The translations under genes were made by a program, and so were the position numbers. Shown here piece after piece: positions 18,219 through 25,901 of a DNA stretch of 64,000 nt; positions within the stretch are counted from its first letter, which is position 1, and the number at the start of each line of letters is the position of its first letter. Source of the DNA: Natranaerofaba carboxydovora (lineage in GTDB: Bacteria > Bacillota > Natranaerobiia > Natranaerobiales > Natranaerofabaceae); contig NZ_CP054394.1 in the NCBI RefSeq assembly GCF_022539405.1, positions 2,674,501 through 2,738,500 of the forward strand. Direction: 5' to 3'. The notes beneath the pieces were generated by a model. It searched no databases. It saw nothing but the letters and a program-made list of their open reading frames with translations, and was not told where the DNA came from.

Positions 18219-19391
18219 TTATTGTAAATATTCCATCGGATTAGTGTGTTCTCCATTAACCAAAACTTCAAAATGAAGATGCGGACCAGTCGCAGTTCCA
18301 GTAGCCCCTATTCTGGCTATTGTCTCCCCCCTGGAAACTTCTTCACCTTCTGAAACCAGGTTTTCACTGTTGTGTGCATACAAAGTAGAATACCCATCAC
18401 CGTGGTCAATTATCACTATTCTACCATATCCACTTTGTAAAGAACCGCTGATCCCTGATTGTACCACAGTACCACTTTCTGCAGCAAGTACAGACGTCCC
18501 TTCCGGAGCACCTATATCCACACCGGTATGAAATCTCTCCACATTATATACCGGATGAGTTCTATTACCATAAGGTGAAGTTATATTACTTGTGTTAGTA
18601 TTAGCCACAGGCCATTCAACCGGGGGTGATAATCCATCTCCATCCGTTTGTAGGCTTGCAAGCATCTCTTCTATCTCTTTTGCTTCTTGTTCTTTTTGGG
18701 CAAGCCTTTGTTCGTATTCCCTGACCTCATCTTCTAGCTCACTTAACAACCTTCTTTGTTCTATTTCTCTTGCTTCTATTGTTTCCTTTTGCGACTCTGC
18801 ATCAGCGAGGAGGGTTTGAAGTTCATTTTCTTGCTCTTCAAGCTCATCTTTTTGTGCCTGAACTATATCTCTTTGTTCTTCAACTTCTTCAATTAGCTCT
18901 ACATCTTTATCGACAATCTTGTTTATGTAATTAAGTCTTGACAGCAAATCGATAAAACTGTCGGCTTCAAAAAGTACTTCTAGATAACTGACATTCCCGT
19001 TTTGGTAGCTAGCCTTTAATCTTTCTGCCAAAAACGTTTCTTTTTCGTCTAATTCTTCTTCTGTTTCCTTTAGTTTTTCAGTTATTATCTCTATCTCTTC
19101 TTCAGTTGCGTCTATATCATTTTCAATGGATCTAAGCTCTGCTTCTGCAGTTTCTAGCTCCTGCTGGGTCTGCATAAGCCTGTCCCTGGTAGTATTCTTT
19201 TCCTGTTCTGCTTCATCAAGTTCGTGCTCAAGGCCACCTTTTCGATCTTCTAAACTATCAAGTTCTTCTCTTATCTTCTCGATTTCGTCATTGTTATTTT
19301 CAGCGCTTATTGGCAATGCCAAAAGAAAAGTCAAAGACAATATAAGAATCCAAAAAACCAAATTCCTGTCATAGCGTATCCGCACCCTCAA
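18219..19391 (-). CDS. EnvC-like murein hydrolase activator, coiled coil plus M23 domain
   Basis: Signal-anchor (LVFWILILSLTFLLALPISA) then about 220 residues of Glu-rich coiled coil, then an M23 LytM domain with HTGVDIGAPEGTSV, GYSTLYAHNSEN and GPHLHFEV, which keep the zinc ligands. Proteins of this plan are periplasmic or extracellular partners of FtsEX that turn on septal peptidoglycan hydrolysis; intact ligands mean it may itself cut. The start is TTG 19391, with GGAGG eight bases before. It is 50 bp downstream of ftsX in the same orientation. Confidence 0.92.
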   Translation of the reverse strand: MRVRIRYDRNLVFWILILSLTFLLALPISAENNNDEIEKIREELDSLEDRKGGLEHELDEAEQEKNTTRDRLMQTQQELETAEAELRSIENDIDATEEEIEIITEKLKETEEELDEKETFLAERLKASYQNGNVSYLEVLFEADSFIDLLSRLNYINKIVDKDVELIEEVEEQRDIVQAQKDELEEQENELQTLLADAESQKETIEAREIEQRRLLSELEDEVREYEQRLAQKEQEAKEIEEMLASLQTDGDGLSPPVEWPVANTNTSNITSPYGNRTHPVYNVERFHTGVDIGAPEGTSVLAAESGTVVQSGISGSLQSGYGRIVIIDHGDGYSTLYAHNSENLVSEGEEVSRGETIARIGATGTATGPHLHFEVLVNGEHTNPMEYLQ

Positions 19392-19441
19392 TGTTTACTC
19401 CTCCTCTTAAATCAAAGTTTTATAATATTAGACTTTTATAA

Positions 19442-20332
19442 TCAGACTTTAAGGTATTTCCTGATAGAAATGATGCTTCCTACCGCTCCCAAAAAAGTAC
19501 CTAGCAAAATCAAGAATAGATCAACTTGTCCAAGCGCTGCTTCAGGGCTTGCCAGGGCAAAAAATCCTGACTGCGAAAATGTTAGACCAGTCAGATATGA
19601 ATATCCATAACGAAGTAAAATAACAGGTATAACAGAACCTAAAAAACCAAGTATCAAACCTTCTAATAAAAACGGCCAGCGAATAAACCAGTTCTTCGCC
19701 CCTACCATTTTCATGATACCAATTTCCTCTCTACGGGCATAAACAGTTAGCTTAATAGTGTTTCCTATCAAAAAAGTAGCAGTCAAAGCCAAAGCTCCCA
19801 TAAAAGCATAGACTCCAACACGGATCAATCCAGTTACTTCAAATAAAGTATCCACAACTTCTTGACCATAATCAACCATCTCAACTCCTGAGAGAGATTT
19901 AATCTCCTCGGCAACTTCTGGTACATCCTCAGGTTCGTGTGTACTCACTTCAAAAAGGTGAGGCAGAGGATTCATCTCAGGATCTTCTCTGTAGCCTGCT
20001 ACAGCGCTTTCGCCAAGCTGTGCTTCCATCCGCTCTAGTCCTTCTTCTTTAGACACAAATCTTACTTCTTCAACCTGGGGTTGTCTAATAATTCCCCTTC
20101 TTAATTCATCTACATCGTTTTCTGATGCATCTTCTTCAACCCATACTGCTATTTCGACCTGGGATCTAATCTCTTCTGTAATATGGTTAACATTATAATT
20201 AACGAGCATGAATGCTCCAAGTATAAATAAAGTTATTGTAACAACACTTACAGAAGCTATACTCATCCAACCGTTTCTATAGATACTTTTAAAAGCTTCA
20301 CTAAAATAGTAACTCCAGTTCCTAAGCTTCAT
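19442..20332 (-). CDS. ftsX: Cell-division permease-like protein
   Basis: Membrane partner of FtsE. One N-terminal membrane segment (MSIASVSVVTITLFILGAFML), a ~130-aa external domain carrying an EVAEEIKSLSG-type fold, then three C-terminal segments, the normal FtsX layout. The start is placed at ATG 20332 because AAAGGTGG lies about nine bases upstream; the longer frame (to 20356) would add eight residues. It overlaps ftsE by 11 bp. It probably transmits ATP-driven changes to the M23 protein encoded next. Confidence 0.94.
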   Translation of the reverse strand: MKLRNWSYYFSEAFKSIYRNGWMSIASVSVVTITLFILGAFMLVNYNVNHITEEIRSQVEIAVWVEEDASENDVDELRRGIIRQPQVEEVRFVSKEEGLERMEAQLGESAVAGYREDPEMNPLPHLFEVSTHEPEDVPEVAEEIKSLSGVEMVDYGQEVVDTLFEVTGLIRVGVYAFMGALALTATFLIGNTIKLTVYARREEIGIMKMVGAKNWFIRWPFLLEGLILGFLGSVIPVILLRYGYSYLTGLTFSQSGFFALASPEAALGQVDLFLILLGTFLGAVGSIISIRKYLKV

Positions 20333-21008
20333 TGCTATAACCACCTTTTGCATCATCTCTAATAATTGCTCCGTCTTTTAGTTCAACAACACGCCTTCTT
20401 GCAAAGTTAACCAATTCTTTATCGTGGGTGGCCATTATCATGGTTGTCCCTTGAATATTGACCTCAATAAGTATGTCCATAATCTCTCTAGATGTTCTTG
20501 GGTCTAAGTTACCCGTAGGCTCGTCCGCAATAACTATTGATGGCTGGTTTATAATTGCCCTTGCAATTCCGACCCTTTGCTTTTCACCACCTGAGAGTTC
20601 AGAGACAAGACGATTTTTTTTCCCTTCTAGCTCTACCATTTTAAGTATTCTTGGAACCCTTTCTCTTATTGTTTTCTTTGGAGATTCAACAGCTCTCATT
20701 GCAAAGGCTATATTTTCAAATACAGTCCTATTATCTAGAAGGCGATAATCCTGGAATACAATCCCAAGATTTCTCCTCAGACTAGGGATATGCCTTCTTT
20801 TCATTTTTTTTAGATTTTTGCCATTCACAATTAATTTGCCGCTGGTGGGAAGTTCTTCCCTATATACGAGTTTCATAAAAGTGGACTTGCCTGCACCGCT
20901 CTCTCCCACCAAAAAAGTAAACTCCCCCTTGCCGATAAATAAATTTATGTTATCGAGTGCTTTGACCCGGTTTTTATACACTTTACTCACTGCCTGCATC
21001 TCAATCAA
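20322..21008 (-). CDS. ftsE: Cell-division ATP-binding protein
   Basis: ABC ATPase of 228 aa that pairs with FtsX. Walker A GESGAGKST near residue 38, signature ELSGGEKQRVGIARAI, Walker B IVIADEPTGNLD and the H-loop MATHDKELV are intact. It begins the ftsE-ftsX-M23 unit; AAGGAGAG precedes its ATG. No strong promoter is clear in the 60 bp between its start and the dispersed repeat. Confidence 0.96.
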   Translation of the reverse strand: MIEMQAVSKVYKNRVKALDNINLFIGKGEFTFLVGESGAGKSTFMKLVYREELPTSGKLIVNGKNLKKMKRRHIPSLRRNLGIVFQDYRLLDNRTVFENIAFAMRAVESPKKTIRERVPRILKMVELEGKKNRLVSELSGGEKQRVGIARAIINQPSIVIADEPTGNLDPRTSREIMDILIEVNIQGTTMIMATHDKELVNFARRRVVELKDGAIIRDDAKGGYSNEA

Positions 21009-21071
21009 TCATGCCACTCTCCTTAACAATAATTTAATCAGATAAATCTAATGGTAGCTAAAATTAAATTG

Positions 21072-21119
21072 AAAAACAAAACTTTGTTCATATTACTTTT
21101 TGCACTAGAATCAAGTTTT
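21072..21119 (+). repeat. Dispersed repeat, full copy upstream of ftsE
   Basis: AAAACAAAACTTTGTTCATA, then TTACTTTTTGCACTAGAATC, then AAGTTTTA. It nearly equals the copy at 7477-7520. The ends AAAACTT and AAGTTTT are inverted repeats. Confidence 0.8.
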
Positions 21120-21123
21120 ATAT

Positions 21124-21157
21124 AGCCCCTGGCAATATTTGGATCCCCCAGGGGGCT
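21124..21157. other. Unassigned GC-rich hairpins between ftsE and the tRNA-like RNA
   Basis: AGCCCCTGG pairs with CCAGGGGGCT (one bulge) around a 15-base loop. No T-run follows on either strand. A second weak stem (GAAGGATTT with AAATCCTCTTC) lies at about 21187-21220. The 21009-21624 gap otherwise holds the repeat, the RNA, its terminator and its promoter. Confidence 0.5.
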
Positions 21158-21249
21158 CGTCTTCTACCTTCTCTTAACATATCCACAGAAGGATTTCGAC
21201 AAGCTTTTCAAAAATCCTCTTCTAATTAACAAAAAATATAAAATAAAAA

Positions 21250-21282
21250 CCCCCCGAACAGACTTTACTCTGCCCGGGGGCT
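21250..21282 (-). terminator. Terminator of the tRNA-like RNA gene
   Basis: Read on the minus strand CCCCCG pairs with CGGGGG and CAGA with TCTG around GTAAAG, followed by TTTTTATTTTAT. It lies 12 bases past the RNA's 3' end. Confidence 0.85.
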
Positions 21283-21293
21283 ATCCGGTAAAG

Positions 21294-21455
21294 TATGACG
21301 GACAGGAATTGAACCTGTACGGTGTTGTTTCGAGTGACCTGCCGGGCTCCAACACATTGTAGTTTGAGATACCGATATCAGTGACTACCAACCGCTACAC
21401 CCGGTCCTAAGGCCAACACCTCACGCGTAGCGTCTTACCTTTCCGCCACCGCCAT
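21294..21455 (-). ncRNA. Oversized tRNA-like RNA (162 nt) with tRNA acceptor, D-arm and T-arm
   Basis: Ends: acceptor ATGGCGG (21455-21449) pairs with CCGTCAT (21301-21295), seven of seven with one G-U, plus a discriminator A and no encoded CCA. D-arm GCG-GAAAGGTAAGA-CGC (21446-21430) is of the Leu/Ser class. T-arm ACAGG-TTCAATT-CCTGT (21318-21302) is fully canonical. In place of one anticodon arm stands GGTGTTG/CAACACC (21420-21414 with 21327-21321), enclosing ~86 nt. That insert has its own stems CCGGG/CCCGG, GTAGT/ACTAC and GATA/TATC. A Leu-like heptamer CTTAGGA (TAG inside) is at 21411-21405 but is not flanked by a proper anticodon stem. A good promoter and terminator bracket it. Options: interrupted tRNA-Leu, decayed tRNA, or a new tRNA-mimic RNA. 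I see no tmRNA tag frame and no group I intron core. Confidence 0.7.
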
Positions 21456-21474
21456 ACTTTAAATTTTCAATATA

Positions 21475-21503
21475 ATTATAACATATAAAAATCTGTCTTC
21501 CAA
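21475..21503 (-). promoter_or_regulatory. Promoter of the tRNA-like RNA
   Basis: Minus strand -35 TTGGAA (21503-21498), 17-bp spacer, -10 TATAAT (21480-21475). The start would be near 21468, about 13 nt before the acceptor stem, as for a tRNA precursor. Confidence 0.75.
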
Positions 21504-21624
21504 TAGTAAATTGTCCAATTTTCCGGCCAATATTCAATAATTGGACCTGCCTCCTAGTTGAACCACAACTTGCGACCTATATAGCAATCTGAAAATAACA
21601 ACCAATTATCCCATACTAATCGGG

Positions 21625-22767
21625 TTAAAAGCTTATATATTCACCGTTGTTTATAACTCCTCGTACATCTAATGAATTATTAAAAATCACTAAATCTGCC
21701 AGATACCCATCTTTCACCCTTCCCAAATCTTTGTCTTTGCCAATTATTTTAGCAGGATATGTCGAAGCCATCCTTAGCGCTTCTTCTAGTGAGATGCCTA
21801 TATTGTTCACACAGTTTTTAACAGCCCCTGACATATCCAAAGCTGAACCAGCCAATCTTCCATTTTTGTCAGTGCATCTATAACCTTCACAGTTTATTTT
21901 TTGGTCTTCAAGGTAAAATTCATTAATATCACTGCCTACAGGAGGCATCGAGTCTGTGACTATTATAATTTTGTCCTTTTTCATTTGATAAGCAATTTTT
22001 AACGAGTTAAAATCTACATGGTATCCGTCAGGTATTATACTGCTCCATACTTTGTTATCAAGCAAAGAAGCACCAACCAAACCCGGCTCTCTAGAATGTA
22101 ATTGCGACATAGCATTGAACAAATGACTCACCTTAGAAACTCCCATTTCAAAAGCTCTTTTTGCCTCTTTGAATGAACAGTTACTGTGACCTGCAGAAAC
22201 TATTATGTCACTTTTCACCATCTCTTTTAATTGCTCTTCTTCAAAGATTTCAGGAGCTAAAGTGATTATTTTGATAACGTCTTGATTAAATTTAATAAGC
22301 TCTAACAGTTCTTCTGTCTTCGCCTTTTTAATATGACTGGCCAAATGAATACCCTTTTTTTCTTCATTTATATACGGTCCTTCAAGGTGCAGTCCAACTA
22401 CACCAAGTTCTCCTGTCTTCATAGCCTCTCTTACAGTCTCTATCCCTCTTAGAATGTTATCTTTAGATGTACTTATAATGGTGGGAAGAAAGCTGGTCGT
22501 CCCATATCTCATATGAGCATCAAAAATCACTTTAAGGGATTTAACACTCAGATAATCATTAAATAATAATCCTCCTCCCCCATTTACCTGTAGATCAATA
22601 AAACCAGGCGAGACATTACAATGATTCAAATCAATCACTTTTAGGTCTTCTGGAATATTAGACTCATCAACTATAGAATGTATTATCTCGCCTGATATAA
22701 TAATAGCTTTATTTTTTAAGACCTCATCACCAGTATATATCACTGCATTAACCAAAGCATAATCCAT
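21625..22767 (-). CDS. nagA: N-acetylglucosamine-6-phosphate deacetylase
   Basis: Removes acetate from GlcNAc-6-P in amino-sugar recycling. Family motifs: PGFIDLQVNGGGG near residue 56, HLEGPYINEEKKGIH near residue 127, SAGHSN and VSHLFNAMSQLHSREPG (metal ligands), IVTDSMPPVG with the catalytic Asp, and GRVKDGYLADLVIFN at the C-terminus. The 380 aa length is normal. It follows the ROK kinase by 25 bp; together they would phosphorylate and deacetylate GlcNAc released from the cell wall. nagB is not in view. Confidence 0.95.
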   Translation of the reverse strand: MDYALVNAVIYTGDEVLKNKAIIISGEIIHSIVDESNIPEDLKVIDLNHCNVSPGFIDLQVNGGGGLLFNDYLSVKSLKVIFDAHMRYGTTSFLPTIISTSKDNILRGIETVREAMKTGELGVVGLHLEGPYINEEKKGIHLASHIKKAKTEELLELIKFNQDVIKIITLAPEIFEEEQLKEMVKSDIIVSAGHSNCSFKEAKRAFEMGVSKVSHLFNAMSQLHSREPGLVGASLLDNKVWSSIIPDGYHVDFNSLKIAYQMKKDKIIIVTDSMPPVGSDINEFYLEDQKINCEGYRCTDKNGRLAGSALDMSGAVKNCVNNIGISLEEALRMASTYPAKIIGKDKDLGRVKDGYLADLVIFNNSLDVRGVINNGEYISF

Positions 22768-22792
22768 TTAGATCACTCAATTCTAATTCTAT

Positions 22793-23737
22793 TTAGGAGC
22801 TTGCAAGAACAAGCGCTCCTCTAAGTCCCGTTTCTTCATAATAAGGAGATGGCTTTATTTGTATAGAACTATCGATATCAAAAGAAACATTCTCCCTAAT
22901 TATATGCCGATATAATTCAAACATTTTATCCCCAGCTCTTGATAACCCGCCGCCTATAAATACTGTATTTATCCCGGTGCTAATAATCAGGTTATAGATA
23001 GCAGTGGCTATATAAGTACACGCTTCAGTCATAATCATATTTGCTAGACCATCGTCCATATACCATGCTTTTATGACTTCTTTAGCAGTAATTCTATAGG
23101 TCTCGTTATTTGCTAACTCCATAATAACTGATTTACTTCCCTTTTTAATATGGTATATGGCCTTATTTTTGATAGCTCCCCCAGAGGCAACGGCTTCTAG
23201 ACATCCTCTAGCACCACAAGAGCATTTTGGCCCATTATGTATCACCTTCGTATGCCCTATCTCCCCTGAAAAATAATTGTCACCATAAAAAATATCATGG
23301 TTAATAACTATTCCCGCACCTATGCCGGTTCCAAGACTTATATACAAAAAATTTGGATATTTCTCCTCCGTATATTTTTTAATTGCCAAAGCTGCAGCAT
23401 TTACATCATTGTCCATTATAACGCTACAGTCTAGATTTCTTTCTATATTGTTGACAAAATCCATTTTGGGGATATTAATATTTGGTGCTGTTACAGACCC
23501 TTTATTTTTAGGATTATAAATTCCAGGCAACCCTATCCCAACAGTAGCCAGGTCGTTTTTAGAGATATTACACTCTTTGGCAAACCAAACTAATTTATCA
23601 GGCAGATTATCGATAAAAGCTTCTAGCCGTGAATCAAACTTTGCCTGCCTTAGAATTTCTCCTTTATTATCTGCTATACACACTGCAGTTTTTGTTGCAC
23701 CTATATCAACACCCATTACATATTCATTTCTGGTCAT
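22793..23737 (-). CDS. ROK-family sugar kinase, probable N-acetylglucosamine kinase
   Basis: Phosphorylates a hexose or amino sugar with ATP. GVDIGATKTAVCIAD at the N-terminus is the phosphate-binding loop. The ROK zinc motif is in GPKCSCGARGCLEAVASGGA, and NDVNAAALAI and SLGTGIGAGIVIN hold the catalytic Asp and sugar contacts. The protein is 314 aa and lacks the helix-turn-helix of ROK repressors. Co-transcription with nagA favours GlcNAc as substrate; glucokinase is the alternative. Confidence 0.88.
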   Translation of the reverse strand: MTRNEYVMGVDIGATKTAVCIADNKGEILRQAKFDSRLEAFIDNLPDKLVWFAKECNISKNDLATVGIGLPGIYNPKNKGSVTAPNINIPKMDFVNNIERNLDCSVIMDNDVNAAALAIKKYTEEKYPNFLYISLGTGIGAGIVINHDIFYGDNYFSGEIGHTKVIHNGPKCSCGARGCLEAVASGGAIKNKAIYHIKKGSKSVIMELANNETYRITAKEVIKAWYMDDGLANMIMTEACTYIATAIYNLIISTGINTVFIGGGLSRAGDKMFELYRHIIRENVSFDIDSSIQIKPSPYYEETGLRGALVLASS

Positions 23738-24051
23738 ATTTAACCCTCTATTCTAATTCTATTCTAAAAATTGCAATTTTCTCTATACCATATATTATTC
23801 TTTCCAATCCCTAATTAACTAATTGGAATAAGATTTTTCATATATTTCAACCGCTGTAAAATTTACTTAACCACAGTTAATAGCTTCTAAATTATGTCAT
23901 CAATTTCTCTCTTCTTAGTTTAGCAATGAAAATCCTCCGTTAAAGTGGCAAAAGCACCCTGCAGTAATCGGGAGTGATAAAATTTCAAATTCTCGGGAAA
24001 GATAATTCTAAGGAGTCCAAAAAATTCTAATTTAAACAGGAGGTGTTAATC
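23738..24051. other. Intergenic region between divergent nagK and yndM-like
   Basis: 314 bp of AT-rich sequence. I see no gene, repeat copy or strong terminator. AGGAGG at 24038-24043 is the binding site for the next gene. I could not settle a promoter for either side. Confidence 0.6.
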
Positions 24052-24411
24052 ATGGAAGCCACATTCAAATCGGTAGTAATCAAATTTATTATGACCCTTG
24101 CCATCTCCGGAATAGCCTTCGTTCTTTTGGAGGGCAACACCTGGGGATGGGTTTTCCTTCTAGGTGTAATAGCTACCATCGTTAACTACGTTGTTGGCGA
24201 CTTAACAGTCCTGCCAAAGTACGGCAAGTTACCGTCAGCAATAGGTGACGGTATTTTGGCACTCATAGTTGCAGCTATCATTGGTGTTTTGACGCCAGAG
24301 TTTGCAATAAGTGCCGTATCCCTTATTCTTTATGCCATACTTATAGCAGCAGGTGAATACTTCTATCACCAGCACTTAATGGTTTCTGACAAAGTAGCAC
24401 CCGGAGAATAA
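24052..24411 (+). CDS. YndM-like four-helix membrane protein (DUF2512 family)
   Basis: A 119-aa protein with four hydrophobic helices: ALTSG-type helix one (FIMTLAISGIAFVLL), GWVFLLGVIATIVNYVVG, GILALIVAAIIGVL and AVSLILYAILIAAGEYFYH. The YVVGDLTVLPKYGKLPS loop is typical of the family, which occurs in spore formers. ATG 24052 has AGGAGGTG eight bases upstream; the longer reading from GTG 24043 would start inside that site. Function is unknown. Confidence 0.8.
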   Translation: MEATFKSVVIKFIMTLAISGIAFVLLEGNTWGWVFLLGVIATIVNYVVGDLTVLPKYGKLPSAIGDGILALIVAAIIGVLTPEFAISAVSLILYAILIAAGEYFYHQHLMVSDKVAPGE

Positions 24412-24482
24412 CAATCAGTTAAGATCATCACAATTAAGATCATTAAATGTATCTATCTAATTAAGACGGGGAGGAATACATT

Positions 24483-25544
24483 ATGAAAGTTGCAATTTTA
24501 GGGGCAGGCCTTTCAGGGCTTTCAGCAGCATTTATTTTAGAAAAGTACGGCATTAACCCAATTATTTTCGAAAAAAGAAACCAGGTTGGCGACAAAACTC
24601 CCAATGCTGAAATTCATTTATCGATTTTGACAAAGCCTATCAATGATTGCTTTGAATATTTTTACTACAAATTTGGCATAGAACTAAAACCGTTAAATAA
24701 GATAAAAAAACACACCTTTGTTTCAGAAAACAATCAAACAACAATCAAAGGAAACCTGGGCTGTACATTTCTTAAAGGAGACGAACCAGTTTCATTAGAA
24801 AATCAGCTAAAAAGAAAACTAAAAAGCCAAATAATTTATAATTCCTCCCCGTCATATAATGAGCTTTTAGATAATTTTAGCCATATAGTTTTAGCAACAG
24901 GCGAATCAGGTGTACCTGCCAAAATGTTTGGCTACTATGATAGTTTGTTCAGTTTAAATATGATAGGAGCAAATGTCCGGGGTAATTTCACAAAAGATAA
25001 TATAATCGCCTGGCGTGACAAAAATATTTTCTCTAAAGGTTATGGCTTATTAACTCCTATCTCTAATACAAAAGCTTCATTAATGGCTTTTGTACCAGAT
25101 TATTTAGAAAATGATCCAAGAACAATCCTTGAAATGTTTTATTATAAAGTTTGTAACACTTTGGGCCAGAGCATAGAAATAGAAGAAAAGTTTGATGAAA
25201 TAAGAGAGCTAACCAACTTAAGCCCTTTTTCAAAAGTAGATAATACTTACCTGGTAGGTAACTGCCTTGGAACTACCCTACCTATACCTGGTTTTGACAT
25301 ATTCAAAGCAATACTTACAGGTGCATTTTCGGCTTATGACATAGCTAATAAAGCAGATTATGAAAAATCATTACAGCCCCTTAGAAAAAAAGTAATCAAT
25401 CTAAATAACATGAAAAAAACTATGGAAAATATTAGAGACGACCAATTTGATATGCTAGTTAGCGCACTAAAGCTAGCTCCTGTAAGGTCAATATTTCACA
25501 CAAAAAAAGATATTCTAAGCATTGCAGGCCAATTAATGGACTAA
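24483..25544 (+). CDS. FAD/NAD(P)-binding oxidoreductase
   Basis: 353 aa. The N-terminus MKVAILGAGLSGLSAAFILE is a complete Rossmann dinucleotide motif followed by the acidic strand end IIFEKRNQVG. A second FAD contact is VLATGESGVP. NTYLVGNCLGTTLPIPGFD with FKAILTGAFSAYDIA resembles the C-terminal FAD motif of geranylgeranyl-reductase-like enzymes. No membrane segment. It follows yndM-like by 71 bp and may share its transcript. The substrate cannot be told from sequence. Confidence 0.75.
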   Translation: MKVAILGAGLSGLSAAFILEKYGINPIIFEKRNQVGDKTPNAEIHLSILTKPINDCFEYFYYKFGIELKPLNKIKKHTFVSENNQTTIKGNLGCTFLKGDEPVSLENQLKRKLKSQIIYNSSPSYNELLDNFSHIVLATGESGVPAKMFGYYDSLFSLNMIGANVRGNFTKDNIIAWRDKNIFSKGYGLLTPISNTKASLMAFVPDYLENDPRTILEMFYYKVCNTLGQSIEIEEKFDEIRELTNLSPFSKVDNTYLVGNCLGTTLPIPGFDIFKAILTGAFSAYDIANKADYEKSLQPLRKKVINLNNMKKTMENIRDDQFDMLVSALKLAPVRSIFHTKKDILSIAGQLMD

Positions 25545-25579
25545 TTTATTAATTAACGTTAATGGACCAAAGGCCAAAA

Positions 25580-25609
25580 AGCCAAAAGCCTATTGGCCGG
25601 CTTTTGGCT
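25580..25609. terminator. Bidirectional hairpin terminator
   Basis: AGCCAAAAGCC / GGCTTTTGGCT, 11-bp stem, with TTTTT after it on the minus strand. It serves the plus oxidoreductase and the minus small ORFs, and overlaps the stop codon of the second one. Confidence 0.75.
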
Positions 25610-25739
25610 ACTTATCTCCCTCATCTGCCTCATTTTCTTCTAACTCTTTTTTGTATGTTTTGTCCTTAATATAATCAAAAACAAAAAATAGGGCAAAAAG
25701 TATTACTGCGAGCCAAATCCAGGCTCGGTCAATTGGCAT
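25608..25739 (-). CDS. Small single-pass membrane protein, 43 aa
   Basis: Reads MPIDRAWIWLAVILFALFFV, then a strongly charged tail (DYIKDKTYKKELEENEADEG) and DK. One membrane helix near residues 7-22, then a cytoplasmic-looking acidic tail. GGGGG lies about ten bases before the ATG. It begins three bases after the next entry ends, so the two form a pair. No family is recognised. Real coding is supported by start sites, spacing and a shared terminator. Confidence 0.6.
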   Translation of the reverse strand: MPIDRAWIWLAVILFALFFVFDYIKDKTYKKELEENEADEGDK

Positions 25740-25742
25740 CGG

Positions 25743-25862
25743 TCATACCCCCGAAGGTGTCCTCATAAAATCCAAAAAATACCTTGCAAAGTTTCCAATA
25801 AAAATCGCAAATGCTAGAACTAAGCTGATATTGCTCAGATATTTCCATATTTTCGAATTCAT
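25743..25862 (-). CDS. Small single-pass membrane protein, 39 aa
   Basis: Reads MNSKIWKYLSNISLVLAFAI, then FIGNFARYFLDFMRTPSGV. One hydrophobic helix near residues 10-24, basic N-terminus, aromatic C-terminal side. GGAGAGTGGTG precedes the ATG. It is 37 bases downstream of the transketolase C-subunit on the same strand, so it may be read through from that gene. No known family is recognised. Confidence 0.6.
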   Translation of the reverse strand: MNSKIWKYLSNISLVLAFAIFIGNFARYFLDFMRTPSGV

Positions 25863-25880
25863 CTAACACCACTCTCCAAA

Positions 25881-25901
25881 ATTGCACCAGAATCTTAATT
25901 T
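25881..25901 (+). repeat. Dispersed repeat, partial copy at the transketolase stop codon
   Basis: ATTGCACCAGAATCTTAATT matches the repeat's right half. The stop codon of the minus-strand transketolase gene (25902-25900) touches its edge. Confidence 0.6.

Noticed and set aside
21181-21192. ATATCCACA resembling a DnaA box
   Set aside because: It is single, off consensus by one base, with no cluster or dnaA/dnaN nearby, so not an origin.
21294-21455. Reading the tRNA-like RNA as tmRNA, selC or a group I intron-bearing tRNA
   Set aside because: There is no tag-peptide frame or tmRNA-size ring, no TCA anticodon loop or long selC acceptor, and the insert is too short for a group I core.
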